Part shown: positions 35,548 to 47,066 of the stretch, piece after piece | Position numbering within the stretch: position 1 is the first letter of the stretch | How the letters are laid out: each line of letters opens with the position of its first letter | Origin: Leptoclinus maculatus | Lineage: Eukaryota > Chordata > Actinopteri > Perciformes > Stichaeidae | Assembly (NCBI GenBank): GCA_032191485.1 | Contig: JAVDOI010000006.1 | Location: 9,158,056 to 9,222,055, forward strand | DNA length: 64,000 nucleotides | Direction: 5' to 3' | The notes under the pieces: model-generated | What the model saw: only the letters and a program-made list of their open reading frames with translations | Databases searched by the model: none | Told to the model about the DNA's origin: nothing | Position numbers and translations under genes: made by a program

Positions 35548-36140
35548 TGAACAGGATAATTTAAACACGGAATGGTATTTTTATTTTCCTGTCTGTGCAT
35601 TTTGTTTGTGAAGTGCATTGGAGGTATTTATTTGTTGAGCGGAAAGTCAACAAATAATGTACTACTATGACTATTTCGAACATGGAAAGAAAAAACAAAT
35701 CACGTGTGCTGATGACATGGTGAGTGTACACGTGCATGTTTGTGTATGATTTCTGTATGTGTTCATGCTGTCTGTGAGTGTGTTTTTGTATATTTTGTCC
35801 ATACCTGAGGGGCTGCAGTGGAGCGTCTTGTTGCACTGGACTAAACTTTAGGACAGACAGGGGAGAGCAGTGAAGGTGGAAACAATGCAGGAGAACAGGT
35901 TTTAGTTGCAAAGATCCAACTCTGGATGTTAATACTGGTGTAGAGATGAAGTGAACCATTATGGAGCACAGAGATGGAGCAGGAATGTAGGCGAAGGTTT
36001 GAGATGAAAAGGTTAAGATCAGACCAAAAAGGGAAGAATTCAGAGGTTCAGAGGTCATGAAATGGGTGCAAACACAGACACAGGCGGTGGGGTGGAGATG
36101 TGGACACGAGAGGGTTTAGGAGAGAAGTTTGATGGCTGGC

Positions 36141-36713
36141 CTAGTGGCTGGTGGACATTGCCCAGGCACCCTCCATCCTCCAGACAGAGAAGGCGTAGCT
36201 CAGTCTTTCGTGGGCCAGGTAGTTGCAGCTGGCCAGCTTGGCGTCCATCTCGTCGCTCTGCAGCACCTGGTAGAGGAAGTCGATGTAGCGTGAAGCCAGC
36301 TTCAGGATCTGGATCTTGCTCAGCTTGTCCGAAGGTAGCGTGGGGATGATTTTGCGTAGAGAGGAGAAGGCGTCGTTCAGGGACTGAGTGCGTTGACGCT
36401 CCCGCACATTGGCGATGACGCGCTGAGAGTGGAGGTCCTCGAAGGGCTGGTCCAGCCTGGGACCCAGCGACGTGGGGGCCAACGACACAACTGTCGAAGG
36501 GCTTTTCTTCACCTTCTTTGGACCACATGCAACCAGGCTGTTGGGGCTGCCGGTGCTGCTCTCCTCTGCCTGACCCAGGCTGTCCTTCTTGGGGTAAGGG
36601 GAACGTTTCCGATTCCCTGCTTGGGAGGTCTTCTTCGACCCTCTTTCTAGTTCCTCTTCGCTGGCCCCCAGACCTCCCTCGGGGGAGTTGGTGCAGGACA
36701 CCTCTTCTCTCAT
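36141..36713 (-). CDS. twist3: Twist-family bHLH transcription factor (twist3)
   Basis: A 190-residue protein encoded in a single exon, starting at the ATG at 36711-36713 (MREEVSCTNSPEGG). The frame stays open 11 codons further upstream but without an ATG. A basic region (NRKRSPYPKK) acts as a likely NLS. The bHLH domain spans about residues 97-148: basic segment RVIANVRERQRTQSLNDAF, then helix 1, loop PTLPSDKLSK and helix 2. The C-terminal Twist box/WR domain (HERLSYAFSVWRMEGAW) ends in SMSASH-like AMSTSH. The protein forms E-protein dimers on E-boxes and controls mesoderm and neural-crest mesenchyme. The N-terminus lacks the Gly-rich tract of TWIST1. With hdac7 upstream and tail-to-tail, twist3 (the paralogue lost in mammals) fits better than twist1 or twist2. 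Confidence 0.9.
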   Translation of the reverse strand: MREEVSCTNSPEGGLGASEEELERGSKKTSQAGNRKRSPYPKKDSLGQAEESSTGSPNSLVACGPKKVKKSPSTVVSLAPTSLGPRLDQPFEDLHSQRVIANVRERQRTQSLNDAFSSLRKIIPTLPSDKLSKIQILKLASRYIDFLYQVLQSDEMDAKLASCNYLAHERLSYAFSVWRMEGAWAMSTSH

Positions 36714-36993
36714 TGTACTGTCCACCAACAACCTTTCAGCCTCCACTGCAAAGACAAGACGCTGTGATGCTCTTTTTCAAGCAACAACAAACCCGAACTT
36801 GACAAACTTGTGTAACAAAAGTCTTCTCTCTCGTCAAAGAAAGTTACGGCTTCAGAAACTCCATCGGCTTGGACGTCGCTCTGGCTGTCCTGTTTCCTGG
36901 TTACCTTGTTAAATTTCTAACTTTTACATTCCCCTCTCAACCTGGCAGACAGAACAACAACAAACCATCTGACAGGCAGGTCCACCTCCGCCT

Positions 36994-37001
36994 CTTTTAT
37001 A
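36994..37001 (-). promoter_or_regulatory. twist3: TATA box of twist3
   Basis: The minus strand reads GGGTATAAAAGAGG, a consensus TATA box about 285 bases upstream of the ATG, implying a start site near 36965-36970. Between them the minus strand has a donor-like AAG|gtaacc near 36908 and an acceptor-like TTTGCAG ending at 36747, so a small 5' UTR intron is possible. Confidence 0.65.
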
Positions 37002-40000
37002 CCCAAATGCTAACTCAAGGCCTGCGGGCAGTTCTCTTTGGCTAAGCGGACTTCCAGAGGGCGTGGTTCGGCCTGAGCCAGGCAGAGAAGCAGGAAGTGT
37101 GCGTTTGCTGGGCGGGCAATAGAGGAAGGGGGTAAGTGGACCTCTGAGCCAATAAGAAGTGCTGTGTCTAATGTTGCAGGGATGTCTGAGGCTTTATGGG
37201 TTCCAGATTTGGGGCTGGAGCGTCAGTCGGCATGCACCCCTGTGTCTGCATTCTCGTTGATCAACTCACTATTAGTACAGGAATAAACCTAAACCTTTTA
37301 TTTCTGGCAGTCATCTGTGTAAACTTTGATATTGAATACTTATTATATGGTATTTTTATGAACACACATTCTCAACAGCTTTTTTTCCTACAACATAAAA
37401 GCCATCAATCATGTGCATTGATGTAGTGCTAAGAGATTTTCATTTTTTTCCTTTAACATAGGAACAAGTGTGAGTTCACACTAACATTTGTCTGCCATGG
37501 TATTTGATAACCATACACTATAAAAACAAATCCATTAAACCCCGGGTCACAACGTGGCCCAATTCAATGAAAATACTGCAGATTAAAAGACCAACGGAGG
37601 ATTTATAGATTAAACAATACGCTTTGTTTATAATTGCACAAACTATACATTTTTTGCCATGACAGACCGTAAAGTCTAAAACCAAACCAAACCAAAAAAA
37701 GGATTTTTATAAATCTGTTGCAGCAGTTTTAAGTTGATCTGAGAGAAAATTTGAGGTTGTGCAAGCATGCATCTTGGAAATAATTTTATAAGATGAGCTT
37801 CCTGAGATTTGTCATTGTCTCTGTACACATTGATGTACACTGAACTCCTACACACCTCGTAAGACATCCGTTATCCAACACCTAACCAGCGTTTGGTGAC
37901 ATCAGCTGCTCCTAGTCATCTACGTTGGGTTGGGAAGGGAGCACAGACAGGACCCTAAATAACCCCTGACCTCAGTGGCCCAGTGACCTCAGTCTGCAGA
38001 GGTGAGAGAGCACGTAATTGTGCCATCCATGGCCTCGAGGCAGTGCCGACACATGTTCAACCTCCACACCGCGAACCCATCTGGGTCTGCAGCCACTTAA
38101 ACACATTTCTACACGTTGGCAGTCATGACACAGCAGACAGGTCTCCTTGAGAAAATGATGGAACATAGCTCAAGCTAATGTTTCGTTTAAATTTCTGTAG
38201 AACGACCTGCAATTTGATCAAATGACTAAATCGTGCACTAATCTTACTTTGAATCCACAACAGTTTCCCAACATTGTGACCGTTTATACCTTACATGCGT
38301 CATGACTTGAGTGACTCATGTGTAGTTCGCTGCGGAGAAATGTTGTGGGGAGTTTTCCGCTGCTCTAAAATGCTGAAATTTGGTACTTTTTGATGACAGC
38401 ATACTTAATGGTAGCTTTTATATTTCAACACCTCCTGACATGTCTTTTTTTTATGAGAGTTGCTGCATCTTTGATGTTTCCAAAACTTGATACAAATTCA
38501 GTCACTGTCCAGAGACGTTATATGAAGACGCAGAGACAAGATTTTCAGAAACTTGTATTATTTACGAACAAAAGTTTTCTGGGTTCTAACAAAAACCTAA
38601 TTTCATCCTTGACACGCTGCTTGACAGTTTCTAGCCGACAATTTGGGTGTGATTGCCGCGGCATTTGAAGGGCCGCGTGTGCAGAGAGCAGTTCAGAAGA
38701 TTCTTGATGAGCCTCGTGATTGCACTGGTTTACATTTCATTCAAAGAGGGACGTTGAACGGAAAGTAGCTCAATCCCAGTTGGGTTTAATCAACTTGGAA
38801 GAAAAAAAACCCTCATCTGGCCATCAAAGCAAGGCCATGGACAGAGACAGTGAATTATATGAGGTTGTATTTACATAACGGGCAAGTCAACTCCAGGATT
38901 AAGGTATTAGAATTTGGGCTTATTGGGAGCTCTGGTGGAGACAGTGGAGGGACAGGAAAGTCATTGTTGCAGAGGCTAATCTCAGGAGCTGCCGCTTACC
39001 TTTAGCAAAATCGTGGCTGTGTGCCACCATCATGGAAAAAATGAGCTAACAAAGCGAGTAGGCCTACAGGAATGTCGTGGCACATAGAAGAACAGAAGGG
39101 GAGAGAAGAGAGCGAGAGAATGGGAGAAGAATAAGAAAAGGGGAGAAGAAAAGGAGAAGAAAGGAGAGAGAGAAGGGGGAAAAAAGTGAGGCTGTCCAAA
39201 CAGAACCAGATGCAGGAGTGTGGAGGTTCGTTTGATCTCTGTCCTCATAGGCTGATTGATGTTGCACATTTCATTTCCTTGTCAGAGTCTTGACATAATG
39301 TTTCACTAAACACTCGGGCCCTGCTCTCGTCTTCGTTTTATTTCCACGGGGGTCATAATTAACCCTTTCTAGAGCTGAAAATAGATCATACACATATCAA
39401 TATATCAATATATATATATATATATATTAGTATATATTGGCTCACACACACACATACACACACAAGGGGGCTTGGATATCAAAGAAGGCCAATGTATTGT
39501 CTGTTTCTGTCTCTACAACATGTGGTTTGGTCCTGACTGAAATACTGCACTGAGGAGCGGCCATGTTGAAACTTTTGAAGTTCTCCAGAAAAAAAAAAAA
39601 GGGGAAAACAGTTTCTTTAAGATCGTAATGCAGTCAATTCAATTACCGTCATACAGCAAAAGGACGAAGCACTGCGATGACGTGCTCAGCTGGTAGGAGC
39701 GGGGCAGTGTGACCAATCATAAATGATGTGTTTGGAAATCCACGCTGGCTTGACAAAAGGAACTAATCATTAAATTCCTCCTCACCTTCACCCCGGGAGT
39801 TTCTTCACCCTCCTGGCTGCCGTTATTGATGTTTGCACACTGCACACTACACCCTCCTCCACCCCATACCCACTCGTCCACGGCTCCATCCCTCCCGAGG
39901 AGCCTATAGTGGCACAAAGGCAGACATCTGGGACCCATTTCCCCCCTGGAGAAGCCCTTCCTGTGGGGTATCCACTTAGAGGGTTTCTGGAGGAGCAGGG

Positions 40001-40068
40001 CGGTGGGGGGGATGAAGGGGTGAAGGTGCATGGTATGTGGGGGATGGTGGTGATGGGACTGGGTGGAG

Positions 40069-40101
40069 TGGGGGGGGGGGGGGGGGCGCGGGGGGGGGGG
40101 G
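40069..40101 (+). repeat. Long guanine runs (G-quadruplex-prone)
   Basis: About 17 G, then CGCG, then about 11 G, inside a purine-rich GGTGG-type stretch starting near 40000. The exact count may be unreliable in assembly. Confidence 0.8.
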
Positions 40102-40219
40102 CGAGAGGTGTGGATAATAACCAAATCTAATGCAAACTGTGTAAAGGTGTAGATTTTGAAGGGGAAAAAATGGTAAGCTCTCAAAGTTTAACCATCAATG
40201 GACAAAGAATATTCACCTC

Positions 40220-40609
40220 AAGAGTTAGATGAGAAGATTGATGCCACTCTCATGGTAGTGAGTTAAATATAAAGCTGGAGTCAGCTCGGTTAGCTTAGAT
40301 TAGCATAAAGACTGTAAACAGGGGGAAACTGCTAGCCTGGCTACGTCCTAAGGTACAAAATCAGCCTATCAGGACCACTAAGGGTCAATAATCAACACTT
40401 TTATCTTTATTTGTTTAATCCTCCCAAAAAGTGTAAAGATTACAAATTGTGTTGGTGGATTTTGTTACTTAAGAACAGAGCCAGGCTAGCTGTTTCCCTT
40501 TGTTAACAGTCTTTGCACAAAGCTAAACTAAGATAATCTGCTGCTGGCTGTAACTTTGTGTTTACCGTACAAATGTGAGCGTAGCATCAATCTTCTCATC
40601 TAACTCTCA
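40220..40609. mobile_element. Long foldback (inverted-repeat) MITE-like element
   Basis: The outer left arm GAGTTAGATGAGAAGATTGA is matched, inverted, by TCAATCTTCTCATCTAACTC at the right end. The inner left arm (GCATAAAGACTGTAAACAGG, then GGGAAACTGCTAGCCTGGCT) is matched by AGCCAGGCTAGCTGTTTCCC and a TTAACAGTCTTTG segment near 40489-40525. The whole 390 bp can therefore fold into one imperfect hairpin. No coding frame. This is a typical internally deleted DNA transposon. Confidence 0.8.
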
Positions 40610-42279
40610 GCAAGAGAGCCATAAGTTTCCCAGAATGTCAAACTATTCCATTAAGTCTGAGATTTCGAAATGATATAAAGCGCAGTTGGTAAGAATGTGC
40701 CCACAAAGGCACAGAAACATTTTTATAGAGATTATTTATACAACTAATAAATCCACATCGACAATACGTCCTTAAAGGCCCTGAAAACCAGTTTTCTAAA
40801 TTAGCCTCTCACGATGAATGAAATGAAACTTTCTGACAAAGTTAGAGCAGTTTTGGTTATTTCACTTGAGAGATTTCTGTCTGCGCTGTTTTTGTCTGTG
40901 CTCCGCTGGACTCATATGGAAAACGATGATATACATCTGTGCACCATTCACAGTATTCGAATCAAAATGTGACAGTTGTTGGGCTGTTTGCTCATGTTGC
41001 CAGGTCTGTCAATCAAACCTGTTCAAACCACACCCACACAGTCCAGATGAAGCGGATCTGCTATATTCTTTTTTTGTGTTGAACTCTTAATAAATATTAT
41101 TGTTTGGGGTTTTTTTTCACATTTTTTATTTGATTGTTACAAATTACTAAAAATGTTTTTTTTAAATGAAATCGACAATTCCAACAACGGGCAACCTCCA
41201 TTTGCTGACAAAGACCATGTGACATGATTGAAATCTCCAGAATGTTTATAGATACCTTTAACATATGTGTTTTTCAAATTTAAAAGTGAAATCATGCATT
41301 AAAAACGCTTCCCTCCCGCACTGCGTGCAAGCCTGTATTATTCTTGTTTGGCTGTGACTTATCTTCTCGTATTAGACCGTAATTTATCATAATATTTAGT
41401 GCTCAAGCTTCCTTCAAATGTCCCTGCTTTCATGTGTAATTTAGCCAATATCCTGCTCTGGCTCTGATTACAGTGTTTAAGTGGTGGGGTTCGTTCATGG
41501 CACATTACAAACAGTCCCAGTGGAGCTCACAGCTGAGCTGGGAATACAGCATGCTGGGTTGGTGTACGCTGAGCAGCAGGTTAGGCTGGAGAAAGCCTTG
41601 TGTGGCTCATTCTGGGACATGAAGGGAAGAAGAAGTGCATGATGGTTAAAAGCATCCACTATGTGTCATTGGCTTTAAAGTTGCAAAAACGTAATTAATC
41701 GATTGTATAATCCATTATTAAAAACAACATAACATTTCCCTTTGGTAATAATGCCGTTTTAAACGTCGGTAATTATTAGTAAAAGCCCTTTTCCAGTCAC
41801 AACCTGGCAACCCAAAAACATTTATATAAGGCATTAGTAATTTATTTATTAACTTTAAATAAAGCCATTAGTTACAACACATAAAGCCTTGAAAAGGGGG
41901 GATCTAGTTTAAAAAGTTTCTTCATGAAGTTTGTCAGTGTTACACACAGAAACATACATTAAACAAACAAGTAGAAGATGAAACTTGTTCTGAGATTTGA
42001 GGCTAGATGTGTGTGCATGTGTGTGAGCTCGACAGTTGCATCACATCATGTCCATATGTGCAAACAGAGGGTCATATGATCTACGTGTGCACGTGATAAT
42101 GTGACACATGGGCTACAAAAAAGGGAAAAAACAGTAACAGTAACTTCTATGTGGATGAAAAAGAATCAACGTCTTTTGCTTCTATTAAAATCGTTTCATG
42201 ACCAACTGAAGGAAAACACACTGCTTATTGCAGTTAATAATGCTGACTCTGATCGGCCGGGCAGAGAGAGACGCTGACG

Positions 42280-42345
42280 TGATCGAGCCCTATAAATAGC
42301 AAATCATCACATGAAAGTAATTTCCTCTGCTGAGTCAGCTATTCA
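42280..42345. promoter_or_regulatory. Candidate regulatory cluster: MEF2 site plus MARE/AP-1 site
   Basis: CTATAAATAG at 42290-42299 matches the MEF2 consensus YTAWWWWTAR. TGCTGAGTCAGC at 42328-42339 is a near-complete Maf recognition element with an AP-1 core. CTGACGTGA just upstream (about 42274-42282) is CRE-like. The sites lie within 70 bases in non-repetitive DNA. Confidence 0.35.
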
Positions 42346-43825
42346 AATTCAATGTTTTAGGTTCTTTTCCTTTGTAAACACTTATAAGAGTCGGTAAGTC
42401 AGCAGATCCGAGCTGACCATTGCTGGTTCAACTTCTGAAATGAGTAACAAGCCACAAGACAGCTTCATCCAAAACTTGAACGCTGACAACAGAATACATT
42501 GTGATGAGGACATCATAAAGTATTGTATATTCACATCAATGCAATACAAGGCCACGGATAGGAAAGGAAAACCACCATCAGGTGAATGCGTTTCCGATCC
42601 TCTCTTGTTTTGATACATACATTAGATACGATGTGCCTCCGTCTCAGTCTGAATATCTTCAAATTGTGAGGGCACTGAAACACCTTTTGGCCTCTCTACA
42701 AACACGGCTCCTTGTTCGAAAACCAGAAAAATCACCCCACAAATCAATCTAAACATCATGTCTTTAGATAAGGAGCCTGAGGGGAGTCAAGCGCTGCTGT
42801 CTCCAATCTCACACTTCAAATACTGGTTACTGGAAGCAGTGCCAACCTGAGATCTCCTGGATTAGGCACTATCACGCATCCACTCCTGTCAAACTCACAG
42901 TGAAGCACTGTGTGCAAGGTAGAGAGGAATGCCGCGTTCCTACAACAGAGCTATTGCATTAGAAACATCAACAGGGCCAGCTTCAAAGGGGTGCGCCTTC
43001 ACATTGAATCAATCCCCACTTCCATTAGATTAGATGAATTCACCGAAGTTACATTGCGCTAACATTTCTTTATGGTTTCTCAAATCCCTCGTTCTGGTTC
43101 TGGTTCCCCCTGTGAAGCCACTTCAAACAGCCTCTGCCATGGCATATCCCTTTGTGCTCTAAAACAGCAAATATGTGTCTCTCTAAAATGTTTCAGATGC
43201 GAGCTCGCAGTGGTCCCAGAGGCACGGACAGCATCGCACACAGCAAACACAAGAGTCAGGAGAAGGAAAGAAACAATAGCCGAGTGTAACAGTAGGGGTG
43301 TGCTGTTAACAGGCAGGTCTGCAGGGAGAGTTTGAATGACTGATGAGTGAGGATGAAGATGATACCGAAACAAATAAAAGGAAAAAGCAGAGATAGTGTG
43401 GGAGAAATCCTGCAGCAGTAAATTAGTGTGGTAATAGGGAAAGACGGGAGGCGAGGGGGGCTGCAAAGGTCTAGAAACATATGTTTCAGTTTGTAAATAA
43501 AACAGTAAATTGCTATGGATATTGCTTAAATATCTGTGGGCTTTGTACCTCGCTTTGCGGAAGTTCCTCGGAAATCATTCTGGGACTGCCTTCTTAAAAT
43601 GCCAAAGCGGCTTCTTAATGTCAAAGAGGCCATCTGGTTCTCGACCAATTCAAGATGTTTGCGTTTCATTTAGTCTTTTTCCTCCTGACGCATCTTTTTT
43701 TAGATCAAATGCTGCATTTTTTTGTATCATTAATACCAATGATCATAATTCACAGTGGAGCTGTTGTCCAGCACGCATCACAGACATTAGTCAAAGCTGT
43801 GAATCCCTGTTCACCCTGTATTACT

Positions 43826-44285
43826 GGTGGAAAGTAACCAAGTACTTTTACTCAAGTACAATTTTGAGGCACTTGTACTCTACTTGATTTACTTTGTCCC
43901 TCTGCTCCCGTCATCTCAGAGTGAAATATTAAACTGTGTTTATTAAACAAATAAAGTTATTGGTTACTTTGAAGACAAACATTTTTACAGACAGCCCATA
44001 ACGTATGATGCATTGTTGTCGATTAATCAATCAATAGTTAATTGATCAATAATTTAACAAGTAGTTAAAATTAGCTCCACGATGCCAACATAAGAATTCT
44101 GTTAATGCATCAGTATATTCCAGGAATATAATTTATTCTGCCACTTAACAAGTACTTGTAATACGTTTTGTTGCTAATAGTCTTGTTCTTCCACTGGTGT
44201 AAGATGATGTGCAGGACTTAATAATGTGATATTGCCATGCTACTTAAGTAAAAGATTGCAATATTTCTTCCATCACTGCCATTAA
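43826..44285. repeat. hAT-type dispersed repeat (TACTTTTACTCAAGTAC family)
   Basis: Begins at CTGGTGGAAAGTAACCAAGT and ends at CTACTTAAGTAAAAGATTGC followed by TTCTTCCATCAC, so the ends are roughly inverted. The internal words ACTTGTACTCTACTTGA and CATCTCAGAG match a very widespread teleost non-autonomous element. A second, shorter relative lies at 58690-58860. Confidence 0.55.
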
Positions 44286-45178
44286 TAAATGACATGTGAA
44301 AATACTCCATTAGTAGTCCTAATTATGCAGAATGGCCCATGTCAGTGCTGTAATATCATGACGTCTGGATAGTTTAGACATTAATATGTAAACGGTGTTG
44401 TTGCAGTTGGTCAAGACGGAGCTAATTTTACCACTTCATACACTGTTGGGGAGTTTAATCTATAACAATGCATCATATCTTAAAAAACGGACCATGATGT
44501 ACAAAACACACAAATCTGAAAAGTACGTAAATCTGTCAAATAAATAAGAAAAATGTACAAAATTTGAGATGTAACGGTGTAGATGTATAAAGTAATGTAA
44601 ATGTATGAGCATTTTACTTAAGTACAGTATTTGACTTTAAATGCATGTAACTACTCATTTTGATGTGTCAGCGAGTACTCACAAGTCTTGGAACGGGTGG
44701 AAGTAGTGCGTTTGTGTCGTTTTCTGACATCATCTGCTGTGAAGGTGTGCATGTGTGCAATACAAAGGAATATTTTCCCCTTTAGGTTGTTTGTTATAGA
44801 TTTTGATTCAGCTGCTGTTGCTCTTTACTATCTAATTATGCAGGATGTTTAGGATGGTTGTGTTATTTGAAGGTCTAAACTTTAGTTTCCAGTCTCACCG
44901 CACTCTACCAGACTGCCAGTCAACACTTGAGACAACTTCCTTCCTTGATTTGGGTAGAAAGGAGTCCCATAATTGAATAAAACGAGACCCCTCCCTCTCT
45001 TTACATACCACACAAACTCACATACACACACACACACACACACGCGCGTTTTACAGGCTGGTGTATAAATTTAATAGGACGCATTTGGTTCCAAAGCCCC
45101 CAGCTTGCTCAGTGGAAAGTGAGCCGGATTGTTTTTCAGTTTCTTAATGTCGAAGTTTATAACGGCCAGATAAAAAAT

Positions 45179-45192
45179 GTTGCCATGGCGAT
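45179..45192. promoter_or_regulatory. RFX X-box-like palindrome
   Basis: GTTGCCATGGCGAT differs at two positions from the palindromic RFX site GTTGCCATGGCAAC. It sits in a 150-bp non-repetitive block (about 45095-45245) between twist3 and slc48a1. Confidence 0.3.
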
Positions 45193-46094
45193 TTAACCAC
45201 AACATCGCAATTACCTTGATGCAATGAGACTCTGGGGGCTTACAAACAAACCAGTGTAATGCAATTAAGATATAAGTACCACCAAAAATGTCCTTAAAAC
45301 ACAGAGGAAGGATGCAGGAAAGCAACAAAGAGGGTGAAATAATGATAGTGGCTTCTCAAGGATCAAAGTTACTGATACTTCTGGTAAATAAAGAAACACT
45401 ATGCATGATTCACTTTCCGTTACACTTGGGAGCAGCTGCAGGATTCAAGAGACACATTTCTTCACCAGATATTGTCATGTAAATGAATAACTTAACGAGT
45501 TATAATGCACCAAACATTGATAGGGCTGTAATATTTCAGTCACATATTTTTCACATCAACTTCAAAGTCCTCCTATCAGGCGGCTGCCTTAACAAAATCA
45601 TACACGAAAAACTTACTCTGCACCCAAGCCCCCCAAAACCTTCCCTTTGAGGGGCAAAATAAAAATGTGGATGGATGGAATAATTGCCTGACTTCAAAGC
45701 GCAGCTTATTGACCTGTATTCACAGTTTGCGATTACAATGCTGTGGGGAGCTTTTTCTTCATAAATGTGGCTTGGGTGGGTGGGGGAAAGTGGTTTATTC
45801 CTCTCATGGTGCAAATCCCACTCTAATGCCCGACACTGACCCTCCTGACCCGGGGTTGGTTGGGAAGAAGGATGTGTAGCACCTTCATTCTGCCCCTGTG
45901 ACACTTTCTCATGCTACATGAAAGTCACAAGGCTTATGAAGAAAACAAAAAAAATAATTTTTGCTGCTAAAATTCCTTAAAAACTAAATAGAGGAACAGA
46001 AACTGTCCCAAAAACAAATAAAAATAAAAACTTCTTAAAAAAAGGGGAACAGTTGTTATTCACAACAAAGCACAGGGGATGACTAAAAAAACCT

Positions 46095-46100
46095 TTTATT
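46095..46100 (-). terminator. slc48a1: Candidate slc48a1 poly(A) signal (minus strand)
   Basis: TTTATT on the plus strand (AATAAA on the minus strand), about 970 bases after the stop. Other signals (for example near 46840) are possible, so the 3' end is uncertain. Confidence 0.25.
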
Positions 46101-47066
46101 AACATGACTCTCGGACACATACAAGCACATCTGCGCTCATTCATTTTTCATTTCTAACATGTACAGAGATATAAGGAAATACAGCAAAAATAATCTCATG
46201 AAGCAACAATAGAAGTGTCATTAGCAGTTCAGATGAGGACAATACAATGCAAAGCAACATGCATGCACATTAGTGGTGTCGCTATACTGTCACAAATCAA
46301 AGCCATGATTGAGGCCCATGTTCACACTGACGCTTACTTTCGTTTGTCACACTGATAAAAAAAAGAATACAAAAATCCTTCTTTACATTAAAAATGCCCC
46401 TTCATGGTTCACAAACACATCCAACCAGGACATGTGGTGCTTGTTACATGAACGCATTCGTGTTGATGCTGCAGGATTTTTGGGTGACCTGCCCTCTGCA
46501 AGACCTCGACACACTCTGTTAAAGAGGTTCTTGGATATAAATCATGTATTCACCATTAGGAGTGATGCACTGGGATATGCAGATTTCATCCATTTGACCG
46601 CTGTATGTGCAACATTTCATCATTCATTGAACAAGAACATTTCTTTAAATAATAAGAAGATGTAAGCTGGGATGTCAAGCACACGTCCTGTGTACTGTAC
46701 ATGGTGTTTAACTGTTGGAAGGATGGCTCCCTCTAGGGGCCACAGCATGAAACTGCAACAGATATTTACCACTGAAGATTGTGTGGAAGCACAGTAATTC
46801 CCTTCACTGAGTCATGAAAAACATTACCATTTTTGGGATTTATTTTGTCATCTAAATCTATCAAACATCTTATAAAATAGGGTTTGGGCCAAGAAGGCAA
46901 GGGGGTAACCACGATCAGGGTTCTCATCCACAACAAAAAGTAGTCCAACCTTTCTTCTGATTCCTCTTAAAATGTCCTTCAACACGTTTGGACTCTCAGG
47001 CTGGGAAGCCAGCGCAGCGAGTGTACTCCAAAGTCTGTGTAGTCACTGCGGGATGTTCGAGTGCCC

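Larger units (their letters stand above)
37021..46090. other. Intergenic DNA between twist3 and slc48a1
   Basis: About 9 kb with no exon recognised. Contents: AT tract at 39405-39430, G-runs at 40069-40101, a long foldback repeat at 40220-40609, a MEF2/MARE motif cluster near 42290-42340, a hAT-type dispersed repeat at about 43826-44285, and an RFX-like palindrome at 45179. The open frames here are short and have no supporting features. Confidence 0.5.

Noticed and set aside
36055..36528. 157-codon minus-strand frame overlapping twist3
   Set aside because: Alternate frame of the twist3 exon; the bHLH and Twist box are in the other frame.
36714..36746. Extension of twist3 by 11 codons upstream
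   Set aside because: The first codon would be GTG. The first ATG is at 36711-36713, and an acceptor-like TTTGCAG lies just before the extension.
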